A DNA stretch of 29,603 bases from Desulfatirhabdium sp040755275 (lineage in GTDB: Bacteria; Desulfobacterota; Desulfobacteria; Desulfobacterales; Desulfatirhabdiaceae), in NCBI GenBank assembly GCA_040755275.1, contig JBFMBE010000025.1, positions 1 through 29,603 on the forward strand, in the 5' to 3' direction. Shown here in pieces: positions 7,642 through 16,047 of this stretch. Within the stretch, counting starts at the first letter, position 1, and each line of letters begins with the position of its first letter. A program made the translations under genes and the position numbers. The notes beneath the pieces were generated by a model that was given only the letters and a program-made list of their open reading frames with translations, did not search any database and had not been told where the DNA came from.

Positions 7642-10296
7642 ATGAGGAACGAAACGATCGACCTGATCGTTCTGGCCGGCCTGTTGCACGATGTCGGCAA
7701 GCTGCTGGAGCGTGGGGACGTTTTCCGGGAGGCTCGGAACGATCCGCACTATCTGTCGTTTTGCAGGGATTCGAACGGCCATCCGACCCATCTTCACGCG
7801 GCCCATTCGGCGAAGTTCTGTGACTGGCTGGAGGAACGATTCGACTGCCTGCGTAAAGCCGAAGACAAGAATTGGAAGTCCTGGTGCGCAGCCCATCACC
7901 GGGATGACGAAACGAGTTTCGAAGCCAGTGTCATTCGGATAGCCGATCGCTTGTCCTCGAGTGAACGGGAGGTGGGTGAATATTATCAGCGGGATATCCA
8001 TCGGAAGACACGGCTTGAACCGGTGCTGGAACGCGTCTTCCTTCAGGAAAACACGGACAACACCGCGACCCATCACCGGATCGATCTTTGCAAGCTGAGC
8101 CTCGATTCGGATGCCGTTTTTCCGAAAGGTGCCGGCGAACTGAAACTGACGGTTTTCGAACGGCCCGAAGCGGCTTGCAATCCAACCCAATGGAACCATT
8201 TGTTGGCCGAGGAGCCGCTCACGGATCGATACCGGCAATTGGCCGAAGGGCTGATGGGCGATTTGAACATCTTGGCCAAACGGCATCCGGAATTGCCTTT
8301 GCCCCATCTGACGGGTTCGCTGGCCACCTTACTCGAGATCTACACCGCCAATGTGCCTTCGGCCACGAACCTTCGGCATCCGGACATATCGCTCTTCGAT
8401 CATCTGCGTACAACGGCTGGCATCGCCCAGGGGCTTTATCTTTTCCAGAAGCAGCAGGCGAACCCGAAACTCGATATCGAAAACAAGTCAGATTTCAAGT
8501 GGATGCTGGTTTGCGGCGATTTTTCGGGCATCCAGAAGTTCATCTACAATTTGACCAATCAAGGAGCCGCCAAGGGGCTCCGCGGACGATCGTTCTATGT
8601 TCAGCTGTTCTGTCGAATCGCGTGTGACTTCATCCTGCGGTACGCCGGGCTCAATCGGGCGGCCGTTCTGTACAATTCCGGCGGAAAATTCTACCTGCTG
8701 GCACCCGAAAACATCTGGGAACGCATCCTCGAGGCGCGGAAGCGGATCAACGCGTGGCTGCTCGGCGAGTTCTATGGATCGGTGTTCTTGGGGATCGGAT
8801 TCAGCCGCGTCAAGGGGGAGATGTTCGAGCAGGGTAGCATGTCGACCGCATGGAAACAGGCGGCCGAAGCCCTGGAGCGGGATCGTCTGACGCGGTTTCA
8901 AGAAAACCTGACCGAATCGTTTTTCGATCCGGATACGAGCTTCAATCCGGTGGCCAGTTGCAAGGTATGCGGCAGCCGCATTCTGAAACGGGAAAATGAC
9001 AAATGTGATGCCTGTGATCGGCTCGAACATATTGGCGCCTGGATCAAGGACATGGATGCGGTTCTGGTGGTCTGGGGAGATGCCGCTGAATCCCAGCGGG
9101 TGGGGGATAGCGTCAACCAGAAAACCTTCATCCGGATCGAAGAGCTGGGGGTATCCGTCTTTCTAGTTTCCCGCAGCACGCTGAGCGAGCTGAAGACGAT
9201 CCGAAATCTAGATGCCGAATGTCTGATCCTGGCCGATGTGCTGTCGGCAGAGGGGTTGGATCGTATCGACACCCCGGCATGTGCCCTGTCCATGATGGCA
9301 CTTGGAAAATGGGACAGCCACCGGAACATCCGGGTTCAGGATGGGGAAGCGTGGGATTTCGAGGATTATGCCCAAAACGCCGTCGGAATTCAGCGGCTTG
9401 GCATTCTCCGGATGGATGTGGATAACCTGGGTTCGGTTTTCATCGAAGGTCTTCGCTGGCCGGAGCGGGAAAACGACGGCTGGGGGGCCATCGTGATGAA
9501 AAACGGTGCTCCCAAGCTCAAGACGATGGCATCCATTTCCCGGATGGCGACCTTGTCGCGCCAGTTGCATTGGTTCTTCGCAGGCTATGTGCCCACACGG
9601 CTCGACGATGACCGTTTCAAACGATGTCAGATCGTCTATGCCGGTGGCGACGACCTGTTCGTGATCGGTTCCTGGGATCAACTGCCGACACTGGCGGAAA
9701 CCATTCAGGAGGATTTCCGGCGCTTCTGCTGTTACAACCCGGATATGTCCATTTCGGGCGGAATCACCCTTCATGGTGGAAGATTCCCCATTTACAAGGG
9801 AGCTCAGATGGCGGGAGAAGCCGAGCACCGGGCCAAAATCGTCCGTAAAAGCTGGGATCCCGATTCGGGAATGCTGAAGAGCGGGTTTTGTTTTTTGGAT
9901 ACCCCCATTGTCTGGGAGGACATGGCGGCAATCCGCGTGTTGCACCGTTTGCTCGAAGAAGACATCAAAGTGGATCGCGGCTGGTTGGGCTATCTTACCC
10001 AGATGACGGCGGCCCATCAATTCTGGGTCGATCGGGCGATCCGAACCCGAGGGGTCTCCACCGTTCAGGCATGGCAGGAACTGGCCTATCAGGCTTGGCG
10101 TTGGCGGACGGCCTATCAATTGAAGCGTCGTTTCGGAAATAACCAAGGAAAGATCGAAGGTTGGGCGAACCTTCTCTTCAACAACCGATACGACGACCAT
10201 GATCCGAATCGAGAAACCACCTTGCCGGTATACAGCTGGCTGGCGCTTCCGCTGCGCTGGACGGATTACCTGCATCGAACGAAAGGAGGAAAATGA
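7642..10296 (+). CDS. cas10: Cas10/Csm1, type III-A signalling and DNase subunit
   Basis: An 884-residue multidomain protein. It has an N-terminal HD domain with His16-Asp17 (LLHDVGK), which cuts ssDNA in this family. A first palm begins at GDFSGIQKFIYNLTN near residue 290. A zinc ribbon follows with Cys440, Cys443, Cys455 and Cys458. The second palm contains RMDVDNLGSVF and the intact GGDD at 668-671, the cyclase site for cyclic oligoadenylates. A helical C-terminal domain ends the protein. I chose the ATG at 7642 because AGGAGG ends six bases upstream. ATG at 7639 or 7618 is possible but less well spaced. The stop overlaps the csm2 start (ATGA). Both catalytic sites look functional. Confidence 0.95.
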   Translation: MRNETIDLIVLAGLLHDVGKLLERGDVFREARNDPHYLSFCRDSNGHPTHLHAAHSAKFCDWLEERFDCLRKAEDKNWKSWCAAHHRDDETSFEASVIRIADRLSSSEREVGEYYQRDIHRKTRLEPVLERVFLQENTDNTATHHRIDLCKLSLDSDAVFPKGAGELKLTVFERPEAACNPTQWNHLLAEEPLTDRYRQLAEGLMGDLNILAKRHPELPLPHLTGSLATLLEIYTANVPSATNLRHPDISLFDHLRTTAGIAQGLYLFQKQQANPKLDIENKSDFKWMLVCGDFSGIQKFIYNLTNQGAAKGLRGRSFYVQLFCRIACDFILRYAGLNRAAVLYNSGGKFYLLAPENIWERILEARKRINAWLLGEFYGSVFLGIGFSRVKGEMFEQGSMSTAWKQAAEALERDRLTRFQENLTESFFDPDTSFNPVASCKVCGSRILKRENDKCDACDRLEHIGAWIKDMDAVLVVWGDAAESQRVGDSVNQKTFIRIEELGVSVFLVSRSTLSELKTIRNLDAECLILADVLSAEGLDRIDTPACALSMMALGKWDSHRNIRVQDGEAWDFEDYAQNAVGIQRLGILRMDVDNLGSVFIEGLRWPERENDGWGAIVMKNGAPKLKTMASISRMATLSRQLHWFFAGYVPTRLDDDRFKRCQIVYAGGDDLFVIGSWDQLPTLAETIQEDFRRFCCYNPDMSISGGITLHGGRFPIYKGAQMAGEAEHRAKIVRKSWDPDSGMLKSGFCFLDTPIVWEDMAAIRVLHRLLEEDIKVDRGWLGYLTQMTAAHQFWVDRAIRTRGVSTVQAWQELAYQAWRWRTAYQLKRRFGNNQGKIEGWANLLFNNRYDDHDPNRETTLPVYSWLALPLRWTDYLHRTKGGK

Positions 10297-10781
10297 TGCC
10301 TCAGTCCTACACGTCCCAACACTCATCCTCAGGGAGAAACCCAAATTCGGGAACTTCTCCGCACGGACATTTCCAGAATCCGACCAATTTCACCAAACCG
10401 ACCCAAGCCGAGCTGATAGAAATGCTCGATGGGAAGAATACGAAGAAAATGGTTGAATGGGCGGAAAAAATCGCCAGGAAAACGCTGGAAGACAAGAGAA
10501 ATCCACTGACCACCTCCCAGATTCGCAACATTTACGGAACAGTCAAGAAACTCGACATGATCGGTAACAGCGAAGAAGTCTTACCGAAACTGATCCTGCT
10601 CAAACCCAAACTGGCCTATGCCGTCGGAAGGAACGATAAGGTGGAGGGGTTAAAGCTGCTTCGGGATATTCTGGGTTCTGCCATCGATTTGGTTGCAGAA
10701 CGGCGTGATCCCCGATTCCAAAATTTCTGCCGGTTCTTTGAAGCCATTCTGGCCTACCATAAAGCGGAAGGAGGAAAGTAG
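10293..10781 (+). CDS. csm2: Csm2 (Cas11), small subunit
   Basis: A 162-residue, mainly helical protein. NPLTTSQIRNIYGTVKKL, LLKPKLAYAVGR and the C-terminal FCRFFEAILAYHKAEGGK are characteristic of Csm2. Several copies line the inside of the Csm complex and contact the target RNA. The first 45 residues are Ser/Asn/Pro-rich and probably disordered. A GGAGG lies just upstream. ATG at 10293 overlaps the cas10 stop; ATG at 10296 is equally possible. The stop is two bases from the csm3 start. Confidence 0.92.
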   Translation: MMPQSYTSQHSSSGRNPNSGTSPHGHFQNPTNFTKPTQAELIEMLDGKNTKKMVEWAEKIARKTLEDKRNPLTTSQIRNIYGTVKKLDMIGNSEEVLPKLILLKPKLAYAVGRNDKVEGLKLLRDILGSAIDLVAERRDPRFQNFCRFFEAILAYHKAEGGK

Positions 10782-10783
10782 CC

Positions 10784-11596
10784 ATGGGCCTTACATTCAA
10801 GAAACGCTTTTTCATTACGGGAACCCTGACGGCCCTGACAGGCCTTCACATCGGCGGCAACTCTACGGAAATGAGCATCGGCGGAGCCGACCAGATCGTC
10901 ATCCGCGACCCTCTGACCAATTTCCCCTACATTCCCGGCTCGTCGCTCCGCGGAAAAATGCGCAGCCTCTTCGAACGAACTCATGGTGAAATGACCTTCA
11001 AGCTCGAAGATAGGACGATTGTGACCGACATCCGCCAATTGGAATCGGTCATGGCATCGGGTCAAGCGAAACTGGATTCTGCGTCTCCGTCCACCGATCC
11101 GAAACAACTGGCCACCAAGCTCTTCGGAGTTCCCATCGACAAACAGGGGGCCGTGGCTGCAGGTGACATTGTTCCGCAACGATTGGTGGTCCGGGATGCC
11201 CGGCTTCTCAATCCGGAAGAACTGGAAAAGGCCCGTAATACCGATATGCCGATGACAGAGGTCAAGACCGAGGTGGCCATCGACCGAATCACGTCGAAGG
11301 CAAATCCCCGGCAGATCGAACGGGTTCCTGCAGGCGCCCGGTTCGGCTTCGAGCTGATCCTCAACCTCTATGGAGAAGACGAGGAAGCGAAATACTTGAA
11401 AGCCGTCTTCGAATGCATGGAGTTGCTTCAGGATGATTATTTGGGGGGCCACGGCAGCCGGGGATATGGCAAGGTCCGCTTCCATATCGAATCCATCACC
11501 GAAAAAACGGCAGAGGATTACCGCAGCAGCAAGACCGCGAGGGTCTGCGAGGTGACGATTCCTGAAACCCTGAAGCAGCCTCCGCAAGCCTCGTGA
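10784..11596 (+). CDS. csm3: Csm3 (Cas7), target-RNA-cleaving backbone subunit
   Basis: A 270-residue protein with the standard Csm3 signature GADQIVIRDP, then YIPGSSLRGKMRSLFE, followed by VKTEVAIDRITSKANPRQIERVPAG and the C-terminal loop LGGHGSRGYGKVRF. Asp36 is the residue that cuts target RNA at six-base intervals in Csm3, and it is present. Multiple copies form the crRNA-bound filament. An internal stretch (about 75-125) is somewhat longer than in compact Csm3 proteins. GGAGG is present upstream of the ATG. Confidence 0.95.
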   Translation: MGLTFKKRFFITGTLTALTGLHIGGNSTEMSIGGADQIVIRDPLTNFPYIPGSSLRGKMRSLFERTHGEMTFKLEDRTIVTDIRQLESVMASGQAKLDSASPSTDPKQLATKLFGVPIDKQGAVAAGDIVPQRLVVRDARLLNPEELEKARNTDMPMTEVKTEVAIDRITSKANPRQIERVPAGARFGFELILNLYGEDEEAKYLKAVFECMELLQDDYLGGHGSRGYGKVRFHIESITEKTAEDYRSSKTARVCEVTIPETLKQPPQAS

Positions 11597-11610
11597 AAGG
11601 AGGTGGTCCC

Positions 11611-12630
11611 ATGCGGGTGTTCAAGCTCAAGTTCCGCTCCGCCCTGCACGTGGATTCGAAGGGGTCGGGTGCCCCCGAGGTGTCGGACGATTTCATCCGC
11701 TCCGACACCTTGTCGGCTGCTCTGGCCCTGGGCTGGGCCGCCCTCTATCCGCAAGAGGCCGACGACAGGTTCTTCCACAGTCCGCCCTTTCGGGTGAGCT
11801 CCGCCTTTCCGTACATAGGGGGCATTCTGCTGTTTCCTGTGCCGGTGTGGCGCATTTGGAAGGAGGTCGATCCCCAAGATCGCAAGTCGGCCAAGGAAAT
11901 CCGCTGGTTGTCTCAGGGGCTTTTCGAGGATGTGCTGGCCGGTAAATGGATCGATCTGAAATCGGAGCGGGTCCGGCGATTGAACAACGGTGTTGCCGTC
12001 AGCCAAACGGAATGGAACCGGAACCCGGGAGTTGAAAACCTCAAACCCTGGGTCAAAACGGAGCGGCAGCGGGTATCGGTGGATCGGCTTGGCATTCCAA
12101 AGGAAGGGGGGCTGTTTTTCTTCTCCCTGCACTTCTTTGCTCCGGAAAGCGGCCTGTATTTTTTGGCCAATGTGGATGACAACGGGATCGATCGATTCCG
12201 GGCGACGCTGAATTTTTTGGGGGATACGGGGATCGGGGCCGATCGCAGCAGCGGTCTTGGACATTTCGAGGTGATATCGGAAGAGACGTTTGAGGTTCGC
12301 AAAACCGAAAAATCCGCGGGATATGTGACCCTTTCTCTATTCAACCCCGACAAGGAGGATTCCCTCGATGCGCTGTTGAAAACAACCGCCTATGGTCTGA
12401 GCACCCGATCGGGATGGATTTCCCAATCGACCATCGGGAGACCTCCGGTTCGGGTGTTTACCGAAGGCTCTTTCTTTTCGGCCAAACCCAAGGGGCGTGT
12501 GGTTGAAACCCTTTCCGATCGCATTCGGGACCATCACCAGTTGGCGTTGACCCACAGCGCCTGTCGGGATTTTCGGGCCTTCTACCTGCCCTGTGCCATG
12601 CCGCCTTACCTCAAGGAGGTGTCGCGATGA
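11611..12630 (+). CDS. csm4: Csm4 (Cas5), crRNA 5'-handle-binding subunit
   Basis: A 339-residue protein. The N-terminus (MRVFKLKFRSALHVDSKG...DDFIRSDTLSAALALGWAALYP) and the loop LGDTGIGADRSSGLGHFEV are typical of Csm4, which holds the 5' handle and anchors Cas10. The ATG at 11611 has AGGAGG seven bases upstream. An in-frame GTG at 11593 overlaps csm3 and precedes that ribosome site, so it is less likely. The stop overlaps the csm5 start by four bases. Confidence 0.92.
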   Translation: MRVFKLKFRSALHVDSKGSGAPEVSDDFIRSDTLSAALALGWAALYPQEADDRFFHSPPFRVSSAFPYIGGILLFPVPVWRIWKEVDPQDRKSAKEIRWLSQGLFEDVLAGKWIDLKSERVRRLNNGVAVSQTEWNRNPGVENLKPWVKTERQRVSVDRLGIPKEGGLFFFSLHFFAPESGLYFLANVDDNGIDRFRATLNFLGDTGIGADRSSGLGHFEVISEETFEVRKTEKSAGYVTLSLFNPDKEDSLDALLKTTAYGLSTRSGWISQSTIGRPPVRVFTEGSFFSAKPKGRVVETLSDRIRDHHQLALTHSACRDFRAFYLPCAMPPYLKEVSR

Positions 12631-14141
12631 GTGCATCTTCAGCCTTCACAAAAAACTGGAAGATGACCCTGATCTCGCCGTTGCATGTAGGGGATGGGAA
12701 CAAGTTGTTCATGAATCTCGATTTTCGGGTTCGTCCCACCGGCATCGAAGTCATCGATTTCAACGCCCTGTCCGAACAACTGGCCGACATACCGGGGGCG
12801 ATCCACGATCTGTCCAAGGATGTGCGGTTGGAAAGAATCATTCAGGACTACAAACTGTCCTTCCAGCCGATGTACACCCTGAAATACACAGGTGCGATGA
12901 ATCCGAAAGAAATCCGGAGTTTTCTCAAGAACGCTCATGGAGAAGTCTATATTGCCGGCAGCACGCTGAAAGGCGCCATTCACACCGCTTTATGGACCGG
13001 GTTGGACATGTCGGGCATTCCCAGTCCCCGAGTGGGAAATAAAGACACTTACAAGACCCGATTCAGAAAGAAGGTTGAACAACTTGGGGGGGGAGATCCC
13101 TATCACATGTTCATTCGGCCTCTTCAAGTGAGCGACTCGACGAGTCTGATCCCCCAGGGGAACCTTTCCTGCGAGGAGATCAAGTTCTTCAACCTGCAGT
13201 TCAAGAACCAGCCGGGTTGGAAGGATTTTTCGAGTAAAACAACGGTAGCCGATTTTCGGAAGGCTTCAGGTATGCATGTGGAAGCCTTGCGCCAGGGGGT
13301 AAGTCTGGTCGCTCAGGTGCACATCGATCCTCTGTTGGCCGAGGAAACCATTCGGCATGCAGCAGGCATCAAACGATCCGAACACGTATCCAGCTTCGAT
13401 CGGATGATCGCGCGGATCCGCGAACATTCCAAGCAGATCGCCGAGCGGGAACGGGCTTTCTTTCAACAATATGGACGTGAAACCCAGGGTGTGGTCGATT
13501 TTTACGATCGCTTGATCCGGCGAATGGACGATGTTGCCGATACATCCGATTCCTTTATCCTTCGGATGGCTTGGGGCAGTGGGTGGCGGGGGATGACCGG
13601 GGACTGGATTTCGGATGAGGACATGACGTTCATCCGAGAGAACGAATTCGAAAAACTGGGTAAACCGAGGGTTCGGATCTTTCCCAAAACGCGACGCCTG
13701 GCCGTAGATCCCAACACCGAAACGCCTTCGCTTCCACTGGGCTGGGTGCTGGTGGAACCGGTGGAAACGGAGGCCTTTCGAAGGGTGTTTCTTTCGGCTG
13801 CCACCCAGGATCGTCCAACCGAATCGACTGGATCCAGAGCCGTCTCATCCTCACCGGCCCAACCGGTCTCGCTTGCCCCGGCAAACGATCCGCAAACGCT
13901 ACGAGCAGAGAAACTCAACAACTTTCAGCAACGGCTGAACGCTGTCAAAACGCTTCAAGCCGAAGTCGAACAATGGATCCAAACGGTTCGTCGGGAAACA
14001 GATACCGACACCAAACGGCAAATGGCTTCGATGCTGCTTCAAAAGGCCGAGGCTCTTCCCAAAAAAGCATATGCCAACGCCTTGAAAGAGAAGAAACTTT
14101 GGGCGACCCGTTTGAAAGAGCTTGTCGATGAAACCCGGTGA
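12627..14141 (+). CDS. csm5: Csm5, crRNA 3'-end RAMP subunit with a helical C-terminal tail
   Basis: A 504-residue RAMP protein. TLISPLHVGDGNKL opens the first strand, and GEVYIAGSTLKGAIHTALW near 108-126 is the Csm5 signature; LRMAWGSGWRGMTGD near 312-326 supplies the glycine-rich loop. Csm5 caps the complex at the crRNA 3' end and recruits trimming nucleases. After about residue 390 comes a Ser/Pro/Thr-rich linker and then about 80 residues of charged helix (NNFQQRLNAVKTLQAEVEQW onward), which I do not recognise as part of the core and which may form a coiled coil. It is the last csm structural gene; a 235-bp gap follows. Confidence 0.9.
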   Translation: MSASSAFTKNWKMTLISPLHVGDGNKLFMNLDFRVRPTGIEVIDFNALSEQLADIPGAIHDLSKDVRLERIIQDYKLSFQPMYTLKYTGAMNPKEIRSFLKNAHGEVYIAGSTLKGAIHTALWTGLDMSGIPSPRVGNKDTYKTRFRKKVEQLGGGDPYHMFIRPLQVSDSTSLIPQGNLSCEEIKFFNLQFKNQPGWKDFSSKTTVADFRKASGMHVEALRQGVSLVAQVHIDPLLAEETIRHAAGIKRSEHVSSFDRMIARIREHSKQIAERERAFFQQYGRETQGVVDFYDRLIRRMDDVADTSDSFILRMAWGSGWRGMTGDWISDEDMTFIRENEFEKLGKPRVRIFPKTRRLAVDPNTETPSLPLGWVLVEPVETEAFRRVFLSAATQDRPTESTGSRAVSSSPAQPVSLAPANDPQTLRAEKLNNFQQRLNAVKTLQAEVEQWIQTVRRETDTDTKRQMASMLLQKAEALPKKAYANALKEKKLWATRLKELVDETR

Positions 14142-14367
14142 TTTCATCCGCTTTCCTGAAGAAACGCCACGGGGCAGGTGCGATGTGCGTCGAACGGGCC
14201 TTCGTTTCTGCGAGACGGACCGTTGCCGGATCACGGGCGAAACCCGGGAAGCGGTGCGGGATTTCGGCCGTCGCTTGTACGATCGGCCGAGCCCGGTTTT
14301 CGGAAACCGGGCTCCAAGCCGGTGGATGCGTGCAGGTCGAGAAGGGGGCGTTGGGTTTCTGGTGTAG
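14128..14367 (+). CDS. Possible small Arg-rich protein between csm5 and the CARF gene
   Basis: A 79-residue open frame starts inside the end of csm5 (ATGAAACCCGG) and fills most of the gap to the next gene. It is rich in Arg and Gly, with three Cys (RGRCDVRR, RFCETDRC). Codon choice looks like that of its neighbours, but there is no recognisable domain and only a weak purine-rich site upstream. It contains an 11-bp hairpin at 14289-14314. I cannot tell whether it is translated; it may equally be a non-coding intercistronic region. Confidence 0.22.
   Translation: MKPGDFIRFPEETPRGRCDVRRTGLRFCETDRCRITGETREAVRDFGRRLYDRPSPVFGNRAPSRWMRAGREGGVGFLV
14289..14314 (+). other. 11-bp hairpin with TCGG loop in the csm5-CARF gap
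   Basis: GAGCCCGGTTT (14289-14299) and AAACCGGGCTC (14304-14314) are perfect reverse complements around TCGG. No T tract follows, so it is not a standard intrinsic terminator. It could act as an RNA stability or processing element between csm5 and the downstream CARF gene. Confidence 0.5.
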
Positions 14368-14400
14368 TGTTCCCATGTGATCTTGAAACACGAGGTATCG

Positions 14401-15528
14401 ATGAAGGGCATTCTTCTGGCCGTCAGCGGCCTTTCTCCACAAGTGCTCACCGAAACCCTCTATGCCCTGCATCAAAACGGGAAATCGGTGCATGCCGTCC
14501 ACGTGATCACCACGCGTACGGGAAAGGAGCGCATTTTCGGCATGCTGCTTTCCGGAGCGGAAGGGGCCTTTCATCAATACCTCTCGGATTACGGGTTCAA
14601 CCCTTCCGACATCGTTTTCGGAGACGAAACCATTCATGTGCTCAAACGGGCCAACGGTGCCCCGATCGACGATATCGTGACGCAGGAAGACAACGAGATC
14701 CTTCTTCGGGAATGCCTTCAATGGGCCCATCATTTCACGTGCGATCCCGACACCGCCGTCTATTTTTCCATTGCCGGCGGTCGCAAAACCATGAGCGCGT
14801 GCCTGACCCTTGCCGCTCAGTTTTACGGGCGTCCCTGCGATCGGCTGTACCATGTCCTGGTGACGCCGGAATTCGAAAGTTCGCGGGAATTCTTCTATCC
14901 GCCACCGGAATCGAGAATCATCATCCTGCATGACGCCCAGAATCGGGTGAAGAAGATGGAAAGCCGGGATGCCGAAGTGATCCTGGTTCCGATTCCCTTC
15001 GTTTCGATTCGGGATCGGCTTCGGGAAGATCTGCTTCAAGCTCCGATGGATCCAGGGACCTTGATGAGCGCCCTGATTCAGGAGGAATTTCCCCGTCTCC
15101 TGGTCGTTCCAGGGACGAAAACTCTGGTCTACGGTCGCATCGAAATCGACCTTCGGCCAGCCTGGATGGCGCTGTATTTGTTTCTGATTCGACACAAATT
15201 GGATTATCCCTGCAACGGGGTGTGTGTTCCCGGGTGTACCGACTGTTTTCTCGATATCAACGACATCACGAATCAGGCCGATGTCATTTGCAACATCTAC
15301 CGCCGGATCGGCACCAGTCGGCCTCTCGAAAATCCAAGCAACACAGGGATTTATCAATTAGACGCAGCCAATTTTACATCCTACAAATCCAAGATCAAGA
15401 TCGCAATCGAAAAGCATGTCGGGCCGGATGTCGCTGAATTGATCCAGATCTCCAGCATTGGCGCAAGGCCTTACACCCGTTATGGAATCCGCATGCCGCG
15501 GGAGCGCATCGAGCTTCCGGAATTCTGA
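14401..15528 (+). CDS. CARF-domain protein of the SSO2081/NE0113 ring-nuclease family with a C-terminal winged-helix-like extension
   Basis: A 375-residue protein. Residues 1-200 match the Cas_NE0113/SSO2081 type: ILLAVSGLSPQVLTETLYALHQNG at the start, and YFSIAGGRKTMSACLTLAAQFYGR near 120-145, the CARF loop expected to bind cyclic oligoadenylate. Family members are annotated as ring nucleases that break down the signal. The last ~140 residues are extra: a Cys cluster Cys271, Cys275, Cys279, Cys282, then a segment (NFTSYKSKIKIAIEKHV...YTRYGIRMPRERIEL) that reads like a winged-helix domain, so a DNA-binding, ligand-controlled regulator is possible. ATG at 14401 is chosen over an upstream GTG at 14377 because the family starts at MKGILL. 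No HEPN motif is visible, so it is not a classic Csm6 RNase. Confidence 0.8.
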   Translation: MKGILLAVSGLSPQVLTETLYALHQNGKSVHAVHVITTRTGKERIFGMLLSGAEGAFHQYLSDYGFNPSDIVFGDETIHVLKRANGAPIDDIVTQEDNEILLRECLQWAHHFTCDPDTAVYFSIAGGRKTMSACLTLAAQFYGRPCDRLYHVLVTPEFESSREFFYPPPESRIIILHDAQNRVKKMESRDAEVILVPIPFVSIRDRLREDLLQAPMDPGTLMSALIQEEFPRLLVVPGTKTLVYGRIEIDLRPAWMALYLFLIRHKLDYPCNGVCVPGCTDCFLDINDITNQADVICNIYRRIGTSRPLENPSNTGIYQLDAANFTSYKSKIKIAIEKHVGPDVAELIQISSIGARPYTRYGIRMPRERIELPEF

Positions 15529-15697
15529 AGCCGGCCTGAAGGATGGCGTCGCAACAAGCCGCCTTTGCTCCGATTGTGTCGATTGTCGGGCCTGAGAACG
15601 GCGGTTGCTTCGCCATGCGCCTCAACCGAGACTGCCTGACTTGTTGCGACTCGATCCTGTCGATTCGGCGACCATTACCCGCCCCTATTTTCCTCCC

Positions 15698-15744
15698 TTG
15701 GCAACATTGCCATCCTTGTTCATCCATCCATCGTTCGCTACAAC
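15698..15744 (+). promoter_or_regulatory. Operator plus promoter of the cas2 operon (possibly leaderless)
   Basis: The palindrome TTGGCAACATTGCCAT occupies 15698-15713. Two bases later comes TTGTTC (15716-15721, -35), 17 bases, then TACAAC (15739-15744, -10). The start codon of cas2 at 15751 is where transcription should begin, and there is no ribosome site before it, so the mRNA may be leaderless. The arrangement copies that at 21413-21460 almost exactly (palindrome, two bases, TTGTT). The rest of the 15529-15750 gap shows nothing recognisable. Confidence 0.65.
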
Positions 15745-15750
15745 TCGGGC

Positions 15751-16029
15751 ATGTTCTACCTCGTCTGCTTCGACATCGTGGATGACCGCGTCCGCTATCG
15801 GGCGGTGAAAATTCTGAAACAATATGGGTTCAGGGTCCAGAAGTCCGTCTTCGAGTGCCCGGATCTCACCGAAAAACAGTTCATCCGCCTCAAGATGCGG
15901 CTCGAAGCCTGTATCGACGTCACCCAGGACTCGGTTCGGTACTACTATCTATCGAAAGACTGCTTGTGGCGGGCGGAATGCTCCGGTATCGGGGAACCCC
16001 CCCGAACCGAAATCTTTCGGCTCATATGA
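15751..16029 (+). CDS. cas2: Cas2, adaptation complex subunit
   Basis: A 92-residue protein of normal Cas2 size. MFYLVCFDIVDDRVRYRAVKILKQYGFRVQKSVFEC contains the ferredoxin-fold first strand with Asp8 (CFDIVDD) and the QKSVFEC segment typical of Cas2. Cas2 dimers bridge two Cas1 dimers during spacer insertion. It is separated from cas1, which lies on the opposite strand about 1.1 kb further on. An 18-bp gap with a good ribosome site leads to the ARPP-1-like gene, so these two are probably co-transcribed. Confidence 0.92.
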   Translation: MFYLVCFDIVDDRVRYRAVKILKQYGFRVQKSVFECPDLTEKQFIRLKMRLEACIDVTQDSVRYYYLSKDCLWRAECSGIGEPPRTEIFRLI

Positions 16030-16047
16030 GCCATCCGGAGGTAAGCG

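Noticed and set aside
9208..10344. 378-residue minus-strand frame opposite cas10
   Set aside because: It lies wholly antisense to the strongly supported cas10 palm and shows no domain.
13945..15357. 470-residue minus-strand frame across csm5 end and the CARF gene
   Set aside because: Antisense to the CARF gene with its clear family signature; no good start site.
14401..15528. Classic Csm6 with a HEPN RNase domain
   Set aside because: No R-x4-6-H HEPN motif is visible in the C-terminal half; the family signature is SSO2081/NE0113-like.
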